NCBI GenBank assembly: GCA_905182335.1
Contig: CAJJBE010000002.1
Span: 597,501-661,500, forward strand
Reading direction: 5' to 3'
Source: Flavobacteriales bacterium UBA4466
GTDB lineage: Bacteria > Bacteroidota > Bacteroidia > Flavobacteriales_D > Crocinitomicaceae
DNA: 64,000 nt
The notes beneath the pieces were generated by a model. The model did not search any database, had not been told where the DNA came from, and was given only the letters and a program-made list of their open reading frames with translations. Positions 51,076 through 60,861 of the stretch are shown here, piece by piece (within the stretch, counting starts at the first letter, position 1; the number at the start of each line of letters is the position of its first letter). The translations under genes were made by a program, and so were the position numbers.

Positions 51076-52296
51076 ATGAAAAAAATTAAGATTGGAGTCA
51101 TAAAGGAGGGGAAAGTACCACCAGACAAACGTGTTCCTTTGACACCTAAGCAGTGTCATTTGGTAGAGACTATTTATCCTAATGTTGAGGTTATAGTCCA
51201 ACCAAGTCATATTCGTGCTTATAGTGATGCTGATTATTTAGCTGAAGGAATAAGGATGAGTGAAGACTTGTCAGAATGCGAGATTATTCTCGGTGTTAAA
51301 GAGGTGAATATTTCTGACCTGATTCCGAATAAAAAATTCTTATTCTTCTCTCATACCTTAAAGAAACAACCTTACAATAGAGACTTATTGCAAGCTGTTT
51401 TGGATAATAAAATTCAATTAATTGATTACGAGGCATTAAAGAATATGTCGAATAAACGTTTAATTGGCTTTGGTCGTTATGCTGGGGTTGTTGGTTGTTA
51501 CAATGGATTATTGACGTATGGTCTTAAGCATGAGCTTTATGAGTTGAAAGCTGCTAATAAATGTGCTGACCGTAAAGAGGTTGAAGAAGAGTTGAAGAAA
51601 GTTATTCTTCCTCAGAATACAAAAATCATTCTCACTGGATTTGGTCGAGTAGGACATGGAGCTAGAGAGATTCTAGAGCTTTTACCTATTAAGGAGGTAG
51701 CACCTGATGAGTTTTTAAATCAAACATTTGATTTCCCAGTTTATACTCAACTAGAGGTTGAAGAGTATTATACTAAATGTGATGATTCTGAGTTTATTAA
51801 GAGAGAGTTTTATTCAAACCCTGAGCTTTATAAATCAGACTTCAAAAAGTATCTTTCTCAATCTGACATGTACATTCCTTGTCACTATTGGAGTAATAAG
51901 GCTGATTACATCATTACACGAGAGGATTTAAAAACTGATGACGTTCGCTTGTCTGTTGTTGCTGATATTTCATGTGATATTGATTGCGCTGTAGCCTGTA
52001 CAATTCGTCCAAGTAAAATTGCTGATCCAATTTATGGGTACGACCCAATAACTGAGTCTGAAGTTGATTTTAAATCAAAAGGAGTTATTGCTGTTATGGC
52101 GGTTGACAACTTGCCATGTGAATTGCCTTTGGATGCTTCTGAAGATTTTGGAAGGGAGTTAATAAAGGAGGTTTTTCCATCTTTAATACTTGATGATAAG
52201 GATTTAATTATTGCGCGTGGAAGTGAGACGACATTATACGGTGAATTGTCTGAAGACTTCCAATACCTGGAGAGTTATTTAAAAGGACTTGAATAA
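51076..52296 (+). CDS. NAD(P)-dependent dehydrogenase of the AlaDH/saccharopine dehydrogenase fold
   Basis: The protein of 406 residues opens IKIGVIKEGKVPPDKRVPLTP, the N-terminal AlaDH/PNT signature also used by saccharopine dehydrogenase (lysine-forming). A Rossmann segment IILTGFGRVGHGAREIL and a catalytic region with YIPCHYWSNKADYIIT and VVADISCDIDCAVACT follow. It oxidises or reduces an amino acid or related imine with NAD(P). The exact substrate is unknown. It starts one base after the KdsC-like stop and its stop overlaps the next start by one base. Confidence 0.85.
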   Translation: MKKIKIGVIKEGKVPPDKRVPLTPKQCHLVETIYPNVEVIVQPSHIRAYSDADYLAEGIRMSEDLSECEIILGVKEVNISDLIPNKKFLFFSHTLKKQPYNRDLLQAVLDNKIQLIDYEALKNMSNKRLIGFGRYAGVVGCYNGLLTYGLKHELYELKAANKCADRKEVEEELKKVILPQNTKIILTGFGRVGHGAREILELLPIKEVAPDEFLNQTFDFPVYTQLEVEEYYTKCDDSEFIKREFYSNPELYKSDFKKYLSQSDMYIPCHYWSNKADYIITREDLKTDDVRLSVVADISCDIDCAVACTIRPSKIADPIYGYDPITESEVDFKSKGVIAVMAVDNLPCELPLDASEDFGRELIKEVFPSLILDDKDLIIARGSETTLYGELSEDFQYLESYLKGLE

Positions 52297-53696
52297 TGGA
52301 AAAAGGCAACAAGAAAATAATCAGAGGATGGGTTTCGTACGATTGGGCAAATTCGGTGTATAATTTGGTGATTTCTTCTGCAATTTTTCCCATTTTCTTT
52401 GAAAAGGCAACCACAAATGCATATATCAATCGTCTTTATAACGATGGTTCTCCTGGTTTTGACCCAAGTACTATCTCAGTTCGAACAGAGGATGTGACAT
52501 CATTTTTTTTTGGAATAGAAATAACTAGTTCTGTATTATACACCTACGTTCTTGCAGCATCTTTTTTAGTAGTTTCATTTTTATCACCCCTCCTTTCAGG
52601 AATTGCTGATTATTCTGGAAAGAAAAAATCTTTCATGAGGTTTTTCTGTTATTTAGGTGGGGTTTCATGCATTGGGCTTTATTTCTTTGATCCGAATAAT
52701 ATGGGGGTTAGCATGATTCCATTTTTTTTAGCAAGCATAGGCTTCTGGAGTAGTCTGGTGTTTTATAATTCATTCTTACCTGAAATTTCAGAACCTAATG
52801 ATCATGATCGTATTTCAGCTAAAGGGTTTTCAATGGGATATATCGGAGGTATGGTGCTACTTATTATTTGTTTGATATGGAATATGGTATTAGAGTACGA
52901 TATTAGATATTGTTTCATCTTTGTTGGGATTTGGTGGGTTTCTTTTAGTCAAATTGCATATAGAGTTCTTCCTGATAATATCTATAACCGTAAGAAAGAG
53001 AGGGGTATTATTTGGAAAGGGTTTGATGAATTGAAAATTGTTTTTAAGGAGTTTAAAAAAACGAAACGACTAAAACGTTTTATTACGTCATTCTTTTTCT
53101 TTAACACAGGTGTTCAAACTGTTATGCTTATGGCTACATTGTATGCGTCAAGAGAAATATTTAAAATTCCAGAAGAAATACGATCAAGCTTAACGCATGA
53201 AGAGATTGTAGCAAAAGAAGGTGAGGGAACAGCAGGTTTAATAATTGCGATACTGTTAATTCAGATTTTAGGTGCTGTAGGTGCTTTTTTCATCTCTAGG
53301 TTATCAGGCAAGATTGGGAATATGAAAACATTGACAATTGCCGTTGGGTTTTGGATTCCACTATGTATTTTCGCATACTTTATTGGTCAGGGGGAACACG
53401 GCCATTTTTATGCGCTTGCCTGTTGTGTTGGAGTTGTAATGGGAGGTGTTCAATCATTATCTAGATCGACCTACGCTAAATTTTTACCTGAAACAAAAGA
53501 TCACGCGAGTTATTTTTCATTCTATGATGTGACTGAAAAAATAGGTATTGTTTTGGGAACATTCTTTTTTGGGTTTATGGAATACATAATGGATGATATT
53601 AGAGCTTCAATTCTTTCAATAATTTTCTTTTTTGTTGTCGGGTTGTTGTTTATTTTTAGAGTTCCAAAAAATGAAATTGAATATGAAGTACTCTAA
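52296..53696 (+). CDS. MFS permease of the UMF1/Atg22 type
   Basis: The 466-residue protein has about twelve hydrophobic helices and opens GWVSYDWANSVYNLVISSAIFP, the UMF1 (Atg22-like) signature; LSPLLSGIADYSGKKK is the MFS loop 2-3 region and GGVQSLSRSTYAKFLPE a further family mark. Atg22 exports amino acids from the yeast vacuole, so export of an amino-acid-like product is the simplest guess. It is the last gene of the six-gene operon. No strong terminator was seen directly after it. Confidence 0.9.
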   Translation: MEKGNKKIIRGWVSYDWANSVYNLVISSAIFPIFFEKATTNAYINRLYNDGSPGFDPSTISVRTEDVTSFFFGIEITSSVLYTYVLAASFLVVSFLSPLLSGIADYSGKKKSFMRFFCYLGGVSCIGLYFFDPNNMGVSMIPFFLASIGFWSSLVFYNSFLPEISEPNDHDRISAKGFSMGYIGGMVLLIICLIWNMVLEYDIRYCFIFVGIWWVSFSQIAYRVLPDNIYNRKKERGIIWKGFDELKIVFKEFKKTKRLKRFITSFFFFNTGVQTVMLMATLYASREIFKIPEEIRSSLTHEEIVAKEGEGTAGLIIAILLIQILGAVGAFFISRLSGKIGNMKTLTIAVGFWIPLCIFAYFIGQGEHGHFYALACCVGVVMGGVQSLSRSTYAKFLPETKDHASYFSFYDVTEKIGIVLGTFFFGFMEYIMDDIRASILSIIFFFVVGLLFIFRVPKNEIEYEVL

Positions 53697-53811
53697 GTTA
53701 TAAGAGTCAGTTGCTGTGGTTGGTAATTACTTCTAATCTTTTTTTATTGAGCTTTATTTTGACTTCAACAGCTATTGACTAGCTTTAATCTTGTACTATT
53801 AAATTGTTATT

Positions 53812-54096
53812 ATGAAATTCACTTTACTGTTTGTTTTTTCATCCCTGTTGATGTTTGTTTCTTACTCAAAAAACTATTCATGTAACTGCACTACAGTAAC
53901 GAATTATCCTAACCATGAATATTCAGACGGGACTGTATAAGATTCTTCAAATACAACTACTTATTTAGGTTATGTTAATGGCAAGAAAAAAGATGCAGAA
54001 TCTACATGTTCAGCTGTTGGCCAGGATTTAAGTTTTAATCTTCCTCCTAATAATGGGTTAGATAGCACAACATTTATTATGACTTGTGCGATATAA
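53812..54096 (+). pseudogene. Small secreted Cys-rich protein interrupted by one in-frame stop
   Basis: An ATG at 53812 gives a signal peptide (MKFTLLFVFSSLLMFVS) and then YSCNCTTVTNYPNHEYSDGTV before a TAA at 53938-53940. The same frame continues at once with DSSNTTTYLGYVNGKKKDA, then EST-C-SAVGQDLSF and TTFIMTCAI, closing with TAA at 54094-54096. Both halves read like one short Bacteroidota secreted protein of about 95 residues with paired cysteines. A single base change (for example CAA to TAA) would explain the break. It could also be a sequencing error or an unusual readthrough. Confidence 0.55.
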
Positions 54097-54097
54097 T

Positions 54098-54124
54098 AAT
54101 TATCATTTAATTTAAATGATAATT
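54098..54124 (+). terminator. AT-rich palindrome, probable terminator after the interrupted gene
   Basis: AATTATCATTTAA and TTAAATGATAATT are perfect 13-base arms with one base between them; it begins directly after the stop codon and is followed by a T-rich stretch. Confidence 0.5.
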
Positions 54125-54140
54125 TATTTCTTAGGCATGA

Positions 54141-54170
54141 AAAAAGCGAATGAATTCTCAATCGCTTTAA
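54141..54170 (-). terminator. Hairpin terminator after gcvT
   Basis: AAAGCGA (54143-54149) pairs with TCGCTTT (54162-54168) with a 12-base loop; the A run on the left gives T on the minus strand. Confidence 0.6.
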
Positions 54171-54189
54171 AATAGAATATATTTTTTAC

Positions 54190-55278
54190 TTACGCTTTTT
54201 TGTAGAAAGGGAGTTTGACAATTTTGGCTTTTATGCCTTTACTTCTTATTTCAATAAATATTTCATTATTCAAAGCACTGAAGTCTTTCACTACATATCC
54301 AAGACCAATTGAGATTTTCATTGAAGGAGACATTGTGCCAGAAGTAACTCTTCCAATTACATTTCCATTCGCATCCAGAATAGGATAGTCATGGCGCGGA
54401 ATACCACGATTAATCATCTCAAAAGCAACAAGTTTACGAATTGTACCTTCTTCTTTTTGTTTTACTAAAAATGCTTTGTCGTTAAAGTTATCTTTTGAGA
54501 GTTTTGTGATCCATCCTAGCCCTGCTTCTAAGGGTGATGTCGTGTCATCAATATCATTTCCATATAAGCAGAATCCCATTTCTAATCTCAATGTGTCTCT
54601 CGCTGCTAGGCCAATTGGCTTAATGCCAAAATCTGCTCCAGCGTCAAATACTTTATCCCAAATTTGAGCTGCGTTACTATTCTTACAGTAGATTTCAAAT
54701 CCTCCAGACCCAGTGTATCCTGTCGCAGAAATAATTACATTTTCAACTCCAGCAAAATCAGCTACTTCAAAATGATAGTATTTTATTTCAGCTAAATCAA
54801 TCGATGTTAAAGATTGCATAGCTTCAATTGCCTTAGGACCTTGGATTGCAAGTAATGAGTAGTCCTCAGATAGATTACGCATTTCTGCATCGAATATATT
54901 AAATGAGGAGATCCAATTCCAATCTTTCTCAATGTTAGAGGCATTAACTACTAATAGATATTCTTCTTCTTTGATTTTATAGATGATTAAATCATCAACG
55001 ATCCCACCATTTCCATTTGGCATGCAGCTATACTGAGCGCGACCAATGGTCAGTGTAGACGCATCGTTAGATGTCACCTTTTGAATTAAGTTTAATGCCC
55101 CAGCTCCAGAAATGAAAAACTCTCCCATGTGAGAGACGTCGAAAATACCAACGCCTTCACGGACAGTTTGGTGTTCACCATTTACACCTTCGTATTGTAC
55201 GGGCATATTATAACCTGCAAAAGGGACCATTTTGGCACCTAAGGAAATATGTTTACTTGATAAAGCAGTGTCTTTCAT
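54190..55278 (-). CDS. gcvT: Glycine cleavage system aminomethyltransferase (T protein)
   Basis: It takes the aminomethyl group from lipoylated H protein and hands a methylene unit to tetrahydrofolate, releasing ammonia. Family motifs are [67 protein letters not shown] and [19 protein letters not shown]. The ATG at 55278 ([16 protein letters not shown]) fits the family N terminus; a start 54 bases upstream is less likely. Downstream of the adjacent FAD oxidoreductase gene on the same strand, so both may serve glycine/one-carbon metabolism. Confidence 0.97.
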   Translation of the reverse strand: MKDTALSSKHISLGAKMVPFAGYNMPVQYEGVNGEHQTVREGVGIFDVSHMGEFFISGAGALNLIQKVTSNDASTLTIGRAQYSCMPNGNGGIVDDLIIYKIKEEEYLLVVNASNIEKDWNWISSFNIFDAEMRNLSEDYSLLAIQGPKAIEAMQSLTSIDLAEIKYYHFEVADFAGVENVIISATGYTGSGGFEIYCKNSNAAQIWDKVFDAGADFGIKPIGLAARDTLRLEMGFCLYGNDIDDTTSPLEAGLGWITKLSKDNFNDKAFLVKQKEEGTIRKLVAFEMINRGIPRHDYPILDANGNVIGRVTSGTMSPSMKISIGLGYVVKDFSALNNEIFIEIRSKGIKAKIVKLPFYKKA

Positions 55279-55391
55279 GTGAAATATTTTTTTTGTCAAA
55301 TTTAAGAAATTCAAATCTCTGTCAAAGCTCATTAATAGAAAAGGATGAAATAATCATAGGCGCCTAGAAAATGCTCAGTTATTCAATAAGA

Positions 55392-56528
55392 TTATTCATT
55401 TTTACAAATGAGTAAAGCGAGTTCTTTTCCAACTAAAGTTCCAATTGCAATACCCATTCCTCCAAGTCTCACACCACAGTATAAGTGTTTGCCTAATTTT
55501 TTTATGATAGGTTTCTTAGATTTACCAACACCCATTATTCCTGCCCATTTATGATCTATTTCGAATGGTGTATTGGGTAAAATAACATCCCTTAAAAGTG
55601 AGGTTAATGATTTAATAATTAATTCTGTATTTTCCAAAGCGATAGAAGTTTCACCCTCTATGTCCATGTTTCTCCCACCACCAAATAAGATTCTATTATC
55701 AATGTTTCTGAAATAATAATATCCTTCATTATAGTGGAATGTCCCTTTTATTTTTAAGTTTTGAATCGGTTTAGTGATAATCACTTGAGCTCTTGCGGGG
55801 GATATATCTTCTGAAGGAATCAATGCTTTGCCAAATCCATTTGTACAGATTGCAATATTCTCAGATTGAATATCCCCTCTATTTGTTATGACATTGTCCT
55901 CCTCAATGTTTATTGCTTCTACTCCAAATAAAACGTGGATATCCTGAGAAGTGACTTTTTTATAAAACTCATGATTCATAGAGGCAGTATCTATTTGCCC
56001 TTCTAGTCGATTAAAAATACTAGTAATTACATTTTTAAATCCAAATTTAGTTGCAACATCTGGATCAATAGAATAGGCATCTTCTTCACCTATAATTTCT
56101 TTCAATTTTTGATTGAAGTATGGGATTTTTTCTTTTACTTTCTCGAAGAGATTTATTTCATCTTTAGTAATAAGATCCCAAGAACCATTCGTTTCAAGTC
56201 TTAATTTTTGGTCGCCAATCAACTCGCGTAAATGGGAAAGTCCTTCCCAACGTAATTTTACAGTTTCCCATACATCTTTTTCTGAGTTTTTCTGAAAGTC
56301 AGAATAAAGTTCTGTCGCACTACCGAAACATGCAAACCCTGCATTTTTTGAGCTTGCTCCACTGGGAAGGTATCCACGCTCAATAATAACAATTTTACTC
56401 GCTGGATTTGCTTTACGAATTTGTATTGCAGTGCTATATCCAACTATTCCTGCACCAATTATTAGGTAATCAATATTTTGAAAGAAGGTTTTCTGTTCCC
56501 AATAACTTATTTTTTCACTGTTTATCAT
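55392..56528 (-). CDS. FAD-dependent oxidoreductase, glycine/D-amino acid oxidase family
   Basis: The dinucleotide-binding motif YLIIGAGIVGYSTAIQI is followed by the ADP-binding Glu (VIIERGYLPSGASSKNAGFA), and the C-terminal part has NIAICTNGFG, FRNIDNRILFGGGRN and GVRLGGMGIAIGTLVGKEL. Such DAO enzymes oxidise secondary or D-amino acids. The exact substrate cannot be read; adjacency to gcvT (113 bases) suggests glycine, sarcosine or a similar compound. Confidence 0.9.
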   Translation of the reverse strand: MINSEKISYWEQKTFFQNIDYLIIGAGIVGYSTAIQIRKANPASKIVIIERGYLPSGASSKNAGFACFGSATELYSDFQKNSEKDVWETVKLRWEGLSHLRELIGDQKLRLETNGSWDLITKDEINLFEKVKEKIPYFNQKLKEIIGEEDAYSIDPDVATKFGFKNVITSIFNRLEGQIDTASMNHEFYKKVTSQDIHVLFGVEAINIEEDNVITNRGDIQSENIAICTNGFGKALIPSEDISPARAQVIITKPIQNLKIKGTFHYNEGYYYFRNIDNRILFGGGRNMDIEGETSIALENTELIIKSLTSLLRDVILPNTPFEIDHKWAGIMGVGKSKKPIIKKLGKHLYCGVRLGGMGIAIGTLVGKELALLICKNE

Positions 56529-56640
56529 GGTGTTAGAAAGTATATTTCTGCGTTATTTTAACCATATTTGTACAAATAATAATTCAAATTTAAACGAAAT
56601 CTGTAACTGGTTGTTCAGAGTTACGTTTAAATGATATAAT

Positions 56641-59600
56641 ATGAAGTATTTTATTGTTTTAGCTATGCTGCTTTTTGGAGCCATCGGATGGTCTCAAGGT
56701 TTAAATTTTGTCTTTCTAGGAAAGATTGATAATTTCGACTTGGGCAAAAGTGAAGGAGGAGTTAAAATCTCAATCATTCAAAATGGAACAGTGGCTTCTT
56801 CTCAAAGTTCATCAAATGGTAAGTATACTTTGAAGGTGAATATGTCCTATACTGAACCGTTTGATATTGTTTTTTCCAAATCTGGATTTGTCTCCAAGAC
56901 AGTTTCATTTGATTTGACTAATTTAAACCAAGAAGACATTCCAGCATCCACTGAGTACTATCCATTAGAGGCATTAGATATGTCCATATTCAAAGTTCGC
57001 GATAATGTTGATTTTAGTTTTTTAGACAGAGAGCCAGTTGTATCTTTTACTTATGATCAGAATAGCTCTGGAGCTAAATTTGATTCAAGAAAGTCTACTC
57101 AGATTAAAACAAAAATTAAAAACCTGCTAAATGATGCAGAAAAAAAACAAGCAAAATTAGAAGCAGATTACCAAGAAGCAATTCAAGTAGGGGATGATGC
57201 CTTTAGTGAAAACAAATACGAGGAGGCTCTGTCAAGTTTCGAAGAAGCGTTAAGTTATAAGCCTCAAGAAAAGTATCCAGTGGATAAGATTATGAAATTA
57301 GATGCTTTGATTCAGATACAGAAAAGTTTATTATTGGCAGATAAACAAGCTAATGCAGCATATTATAATTTAATTGAAACAGGAGATAATTTACGTGATC
57401 ATGATAATCTGGAAGGAGCAATCTCGAAGTATAAGGCTGCTATAATAAAGAAAGATGAGCAATATCCAAAAGATCAGATTGTTGCTTTAACTAAAATGTT
57501 AGCAGATCGTGAAAAAGAAGCTGAAATTCAAGTTCTGTATGATACTTATATAAAAGCAGGAGATCAATTGGTTGATGAAAAGAAATTTCTTTCGGCAATA
57601 AAAAAATATAACGAAGCACTTACCTTAAAGCCGGGAGAGCAACAGCCTGTTGATAAGGCAGATGAAGCAGAACGTTTAGAAAAATCGAAAGGTCGGGAAA
57701 CAGACGCTCAGTATGAAAAAATATTAACCGTTGCTGAGAATAAAATCAAATCGGGAGAATATAAAAGAGCAATAGAGCTAATTAATAGAGCTATTAAGTT
57801 TAAGCCTGAAGATCCTCGTCCTCAACTCTTATTAGAGAGGGTTTCTGAAATTAAATCTTTAGATGCGAAATACACTGACATGATGATTTCTGCGAATGCA
57901 TTGATGTTAAGAAAGAAGTATCAAGAGGCAAAAGAAACATATAAAAATGCAATGAATGTTAAGCCACACGAACTTGAGCCTGGAATTAAGATTGCTGAGA
58001 TTCAACAAGTTTTAGATCATATGTTGAATACTAACAAATCTGACCTTGTCAACATAGAGAGTTTTAATTTAATTATTAAAGAGGCAGATGTGTTATTTAG
58101 AAATGAAGGTTATGCTTCTGCTAAAAATAAGTACGAAGAGGCTATAGGTATTAATTCTTCAAGCACATATGCTAAAGCTAAAGTAAAAGAATGTGAGCGA
58201 ATGGAGTCGTATCGAAAGGTTGTAGATACTGCTGACAATAGTTTTAATAAAGCTTCATACAATAAAGCTCTAAAATACTATAACAGAGCTTTAATTCTCA
58301 ATAATTCTGCCCCTTACCCTAAACAAAAAATATCAGAAATCAATGTTATTTTGAATCCGCTAACGATCGAAATTGTAGTATTGGAAGATTTAGGAGATCC
58401 ATTTGATGAAAATAACGTCCTTGATGGTGGCTCTGTTCTTCAAAAATCAGAATCTGAGCGCAGCTTTTTGAAGACCAAAAAAATTAGACGTAAACAAAAA
58501 CTTATCAGGGGTATAGAGGCAGAAGCGGTATTAGCAGAAGTGAAGTCAAACTACAATAATTCAAATGGGATATATCGGATTCAAAAAAAAATCATTCGTG
58601 ATATAGAGGAAGCTGATTTAGATCGTCAGACAACGATTGATTCACTTAGAGAAACACAATTGGAAATAGAAAAGGAAGATCAGGGTAACATTAGTTTCGA
58701 AAATGCTGAGAACATTACTTTTCAACGAGCTTTAGACCTTATAAAGACAGAGTCAATATTAGACTATACTGAAACTAAGGGGGTATATGAAGATAATGCA
58801 GGCATTATTAATTCATATAACACTGCTCAGGCTGAAAAAGCAGTAATTGATACTAGAAAGCGGAAAGATAAAACGGAATACATTAGGAGTGTTCGATATA
58901 ATATTATTAAAGAAGACAGCGTACGTACAGAAGTTGAAATTGAATTAGTTTTAAAAGTAAATAATGAGATTGCTGAGGTTAAAAAAAGAGTTATAGATGA
59001 TATAGATAGGCTGTCTGAAAACAGAATTAAAAATAATGAGTTACTAAAAGCGAGTGAGCGTAAATTAACAGGTGCCCATTTTAAGAGATATAATGAAGAA
59101 ATAGAGACGTATACTCAGAACAAAGTACTTATCAACAAAGAGGTTAAAATAATAGGAGAGCAAGATGTTCTTGCGAAAGAAGTTCACGCTAAGACAGTAG
59201 GCTCCTTTAGATTAGTAGAAAATAAAGCGTTTATTAACACACAGGGTGATTTAGAAGACAATGAAGATAGTAGATTAAAGATACAGGAAAAGATTGATAG
59301 CTCTTACGTCGGAGTCGGATATGAAACAATAGCAATGTTAAAAGAAAAATCAGCTATATCTGAAGATTTAAAAGAAATAGAGAACGCAGTTTTAGCTGAG
59401 AACTATGCCAATAATATTAGAGTGCGAAAGAAGCATTTTGATGCGTCTAAAAAAGTTCATAATGTAACTGACGCTCCTAAAAATAGATCTAAGGTTGCGA
59501 ATAGCTTAGGTAAGGATTATCCTGAAGGTGTAAGTCAAGAATCCTTTTCTAAAAGCGATAATAATGGACTGATTACCACTATCATTACACGACGTATTGT

Positions 59601-59739
59601 TGTTGTTGATCGTCACGCAGATGTCTATATTCGTACTCAAACTTTAAGCGGAGTTACTTACAGTAAAAATGATAAACCAAGTTTAAGTTATGTTTGGCAA
59701 AATGAAACTCAAGCGTCTCATTTGGAGCGTCATTTTTAG
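56641..59739 (+). CDS. Large secreted protein with TPR-like repeats and coiled coils
   Basis: Signal peptide MKYFIVLAMLLFGAIGWSQ is followed by a carboxypeptidase-regulatory-like beta domain (residues 20-125, GVKISIIQNGTVASSQSSS). From about 170 to 570 lie at least six TPR-like units (AFSENKYEEALSSFEEALSY, KKFLSAIKKYNEALTLKPGE, YASAKNKYEEAIGI, SYNKALKYYNRALIL). From about 600 to 960 the protein is highly charged and helical, likely coiled coil, and it ends with a beta segment (LITTIITRRIVVVDRHADVY). No sorting domain is visible. It has the plan of envelope scaffold proteins; the role is not known. Its 3' end overlaps apbE by 38 bases. Confidence 0.8.
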   Translation: MKYFIVLAMLLFGAIGWSQGLNFVFLGKIDNFDLGKSEGGVKISIIQNGTVASSQSSSNGKYTLKVNMSYTEPFDIVFSKSGFVSKTVSFDLTNLNQEDIPASTEYYPLEALDMSIFKVRDNVDFSFLDREPVVSFTYDQNSSGAKFDSRKSTQIKTKIKNLLNDAEKKQAKLEADYQEAIQVGDDAFSENKYEEALSSFEEALSYKPQEKYPVDKIMKLDALIQIQKSLLLADKQANAAYYNLIETGDNLRDHDNLEGAISKYKAAIIKKDEQYPKDQIVALTKMLADREKEAEIQVLYDTYIKAGDQLVDEKKFLSAIKKYNEALTLKPGEQQPVDKADEAERLEKSKGRETDAQYEKILTVAENKIKSGEYKRAIELINRAIKFKPEDPRPQLLLERVSEIKSLDAKYTDMMISANALMLRKKYQEAKETYKNAMNVKPHELEPGIKIAEIQQVLDHMLNTNKSDLVNIESFNLIIKEADVLFRNEGYASAKNKYEEAIGINSSSTYAKAKVKECERMESYRKVVDTADNSFNKASYNKALKYYNRALILNNSAPYPKQKISEINVILNPLTIEIVVLEDLGDPFDENNVLDGGSVLQKSESERSFLKTKKIRRKQKLIRGIEAEAVLAEVKSNYNNSNGIYRIQKKIIRDIEEADLDRQTTIDSLRETQLEIEKEDQGNISFENAENITFQRALDLIKTESILDYTETKGVYEDNAGIINSYNTAQAEKAVIDTRKRKDKTEYIRSVRYNIIKEDSVRTEVEIELVLKVNNEIAEVKKRVIDDIDRLSENRIKNNELLKASERKLTGAHFKRYNEEIETYTQNKVLINKEVKIIGEQDVLAKEVHAKTVGSFRLVENKAFINTQGDLEDNEDSRLKIQEKIDSSYVGVGYETIAMLKEKSAISEDLKEIENAVLAENYANNIRVRKKHFDASKKVHNVTDAPKNRSKVANSLGKDYPEGVSQESFSKSDNNGLITTIITRRIVVVDRHADVYIRTQTLSGVTYSKNDKPSLSYVWQNETQASHLERHF

Positions 59740-60760
59740 TTCATTTATTCTATGCTCTTGTGGCGAAGGAAAAAATACTATTATTAGTTCTATTCGAGGT
59801 ATCACTTTATTTGGTGAAACACAAGGGACAACCTATGGTGTCATAATCGCTGAAGGAAATTCTAAGGTCACTAAGGAGCGCCTAGACTCTTTATTTCTAA
59901 CTTTTGATCAATCTCTATCTACTTATATTGAATCATCTGTAATTTCTATTTTAAATAGATCAACGGATTCAGTCAGAATTAAAGATAATTCTGGCTATTT
60001 TAAGGATTGCTACGTTAAAAGCGAATCAATTTTTAACGAAACAAATGGTTGTTTTGACCCTTCTGTTTTTCCATTAGTAAAAGGCTGGGGATTCATGAAT
60101 AACATGGATACACTATTAAGTCAATATGAAGTAGATTCAGTACTTATGTTCGTAGACTTCACTCCGGGTAAGCTATATGATGTTGATTTCGAAATTGATG
60201 ATATTCTTTTTAAGAAGAAGCATTCACGATTTATGATTGATTTCAATGCTATTGCACAAGGTCAATCTGTTGATGTCGTTGATCGTTTCTTGTCTGATGA
60301 AGGTCATTCTAATTACTATATTGAAATTGGAGGAGAGATTATTGTTCGCGGTAAGAATCGAGAAGGAATTAATTGGAGAATTGGAGTCGACGTTCCAAAA
60401 GACAACTTGAAAGAACGAAGTGTAGAAAACATAATATCTATTTCTAATAAAGCGGTTGCAACTAGTGGGAATTATCGAAAATTCTATATTAAAAATGGTG
60501 TAAAATATACACACATTTTGAATCCAAAAACAGGGGTTCCAGTTCAACACTCATTGTTAAGTGCAACAGTCATTGCAAACGATTGTGCAACTGCCGACGG
60601 ATATGCTACGGCATTTATGGTAATGGGTACTGAAGCATCCTTAGCCTTTGTTCATGAACATTCGGATTTGAACCTAGATGTTTATCTATTATCTAGCGAT
60701 ACTGATGGGGGTATTAAACGCTCTATGTCTGATGGTTTCCCGAAGTATATCGCTGAGTAG
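59702..60760 (+). CDS. apbE: FAD:protein FMN transferase (lipoprotein)
   Basis: ApbE attaches FMN through a phosphoester bond to a Thr of target flavoproteins such as NqrB/NqrC or RnfG. Family motifs are complete: LFGETQGTTYGVII, SDFNAIAQGQSVDVV-like DFNAIAQGQSVDVVDRF, YIEIGGEIIVRGK, NKAVATSGNYRKFY, HILNPKTGVPVQHSL and VIANDCATADGYATAFMVMG. A lipobox (FILCSCGEG) anchors it at the membrane. The ATG at 59702 is chosen because it starts the lipoprotein signal; it lies inside the end of the TPR gene. Confidence 0.95.
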   Translation: MKLKRLIWSVIFSSFILCSCGEGKNTIISSIRGITLFGETQGTTYGVIIAEGNSKVTKERLDSLFLTFDQSLSTYIESSVISILNRSTDSVRIKDNSGYFKDCYVKSESIFNETNGCFDPSVFPLVKGWGFMNNMDTLLSQYEVDSVLMFVDFTPGKLYDVDFEIDDILFKKKHSRFMIDFNAIAQGQSVDVVDRFLSDEGHSNYYIEIGGEIIVRGKNREGINWRIGVDVPKDNLKERSVENIISISNKAVATSGNYRKFYIKNGVKYTHILNPKTGVPVQHSLLSATVIANDCATADGYATAFMVMGTEASLAFVHEHSDLNLDVYLLSSDTDGGIKRSMSDGFPKYIAE

Positions 60761-60790
60761 GTTTAATAACTTCAAGACATATTTTTAAGT

Positions 60791-60798
60791 TATCTTTG
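60791..60798 (+). promoter_or_regulatory. Predicted -7 box of the T9SS protein gene
   Basis: TATCTTTG is an exact TAnnTTTG match, 63 bases before the ATG at 60862. Confidence 0.5.
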
Positions 60799-60861
60799 AG
60801 CTACTAAAAAACAAACAACTTCCTAAGACGCTTCCTATTTTGAAGTTATAAAACCAATATT

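Noticed and set aside
53970..54161. Minus-strand open frame of 63 codons behind the MFS gene
   Set aside because: It is antisense to the interrupted secreted gene, which has a signal peptide and coherent composition, and it crosses two hairpins.
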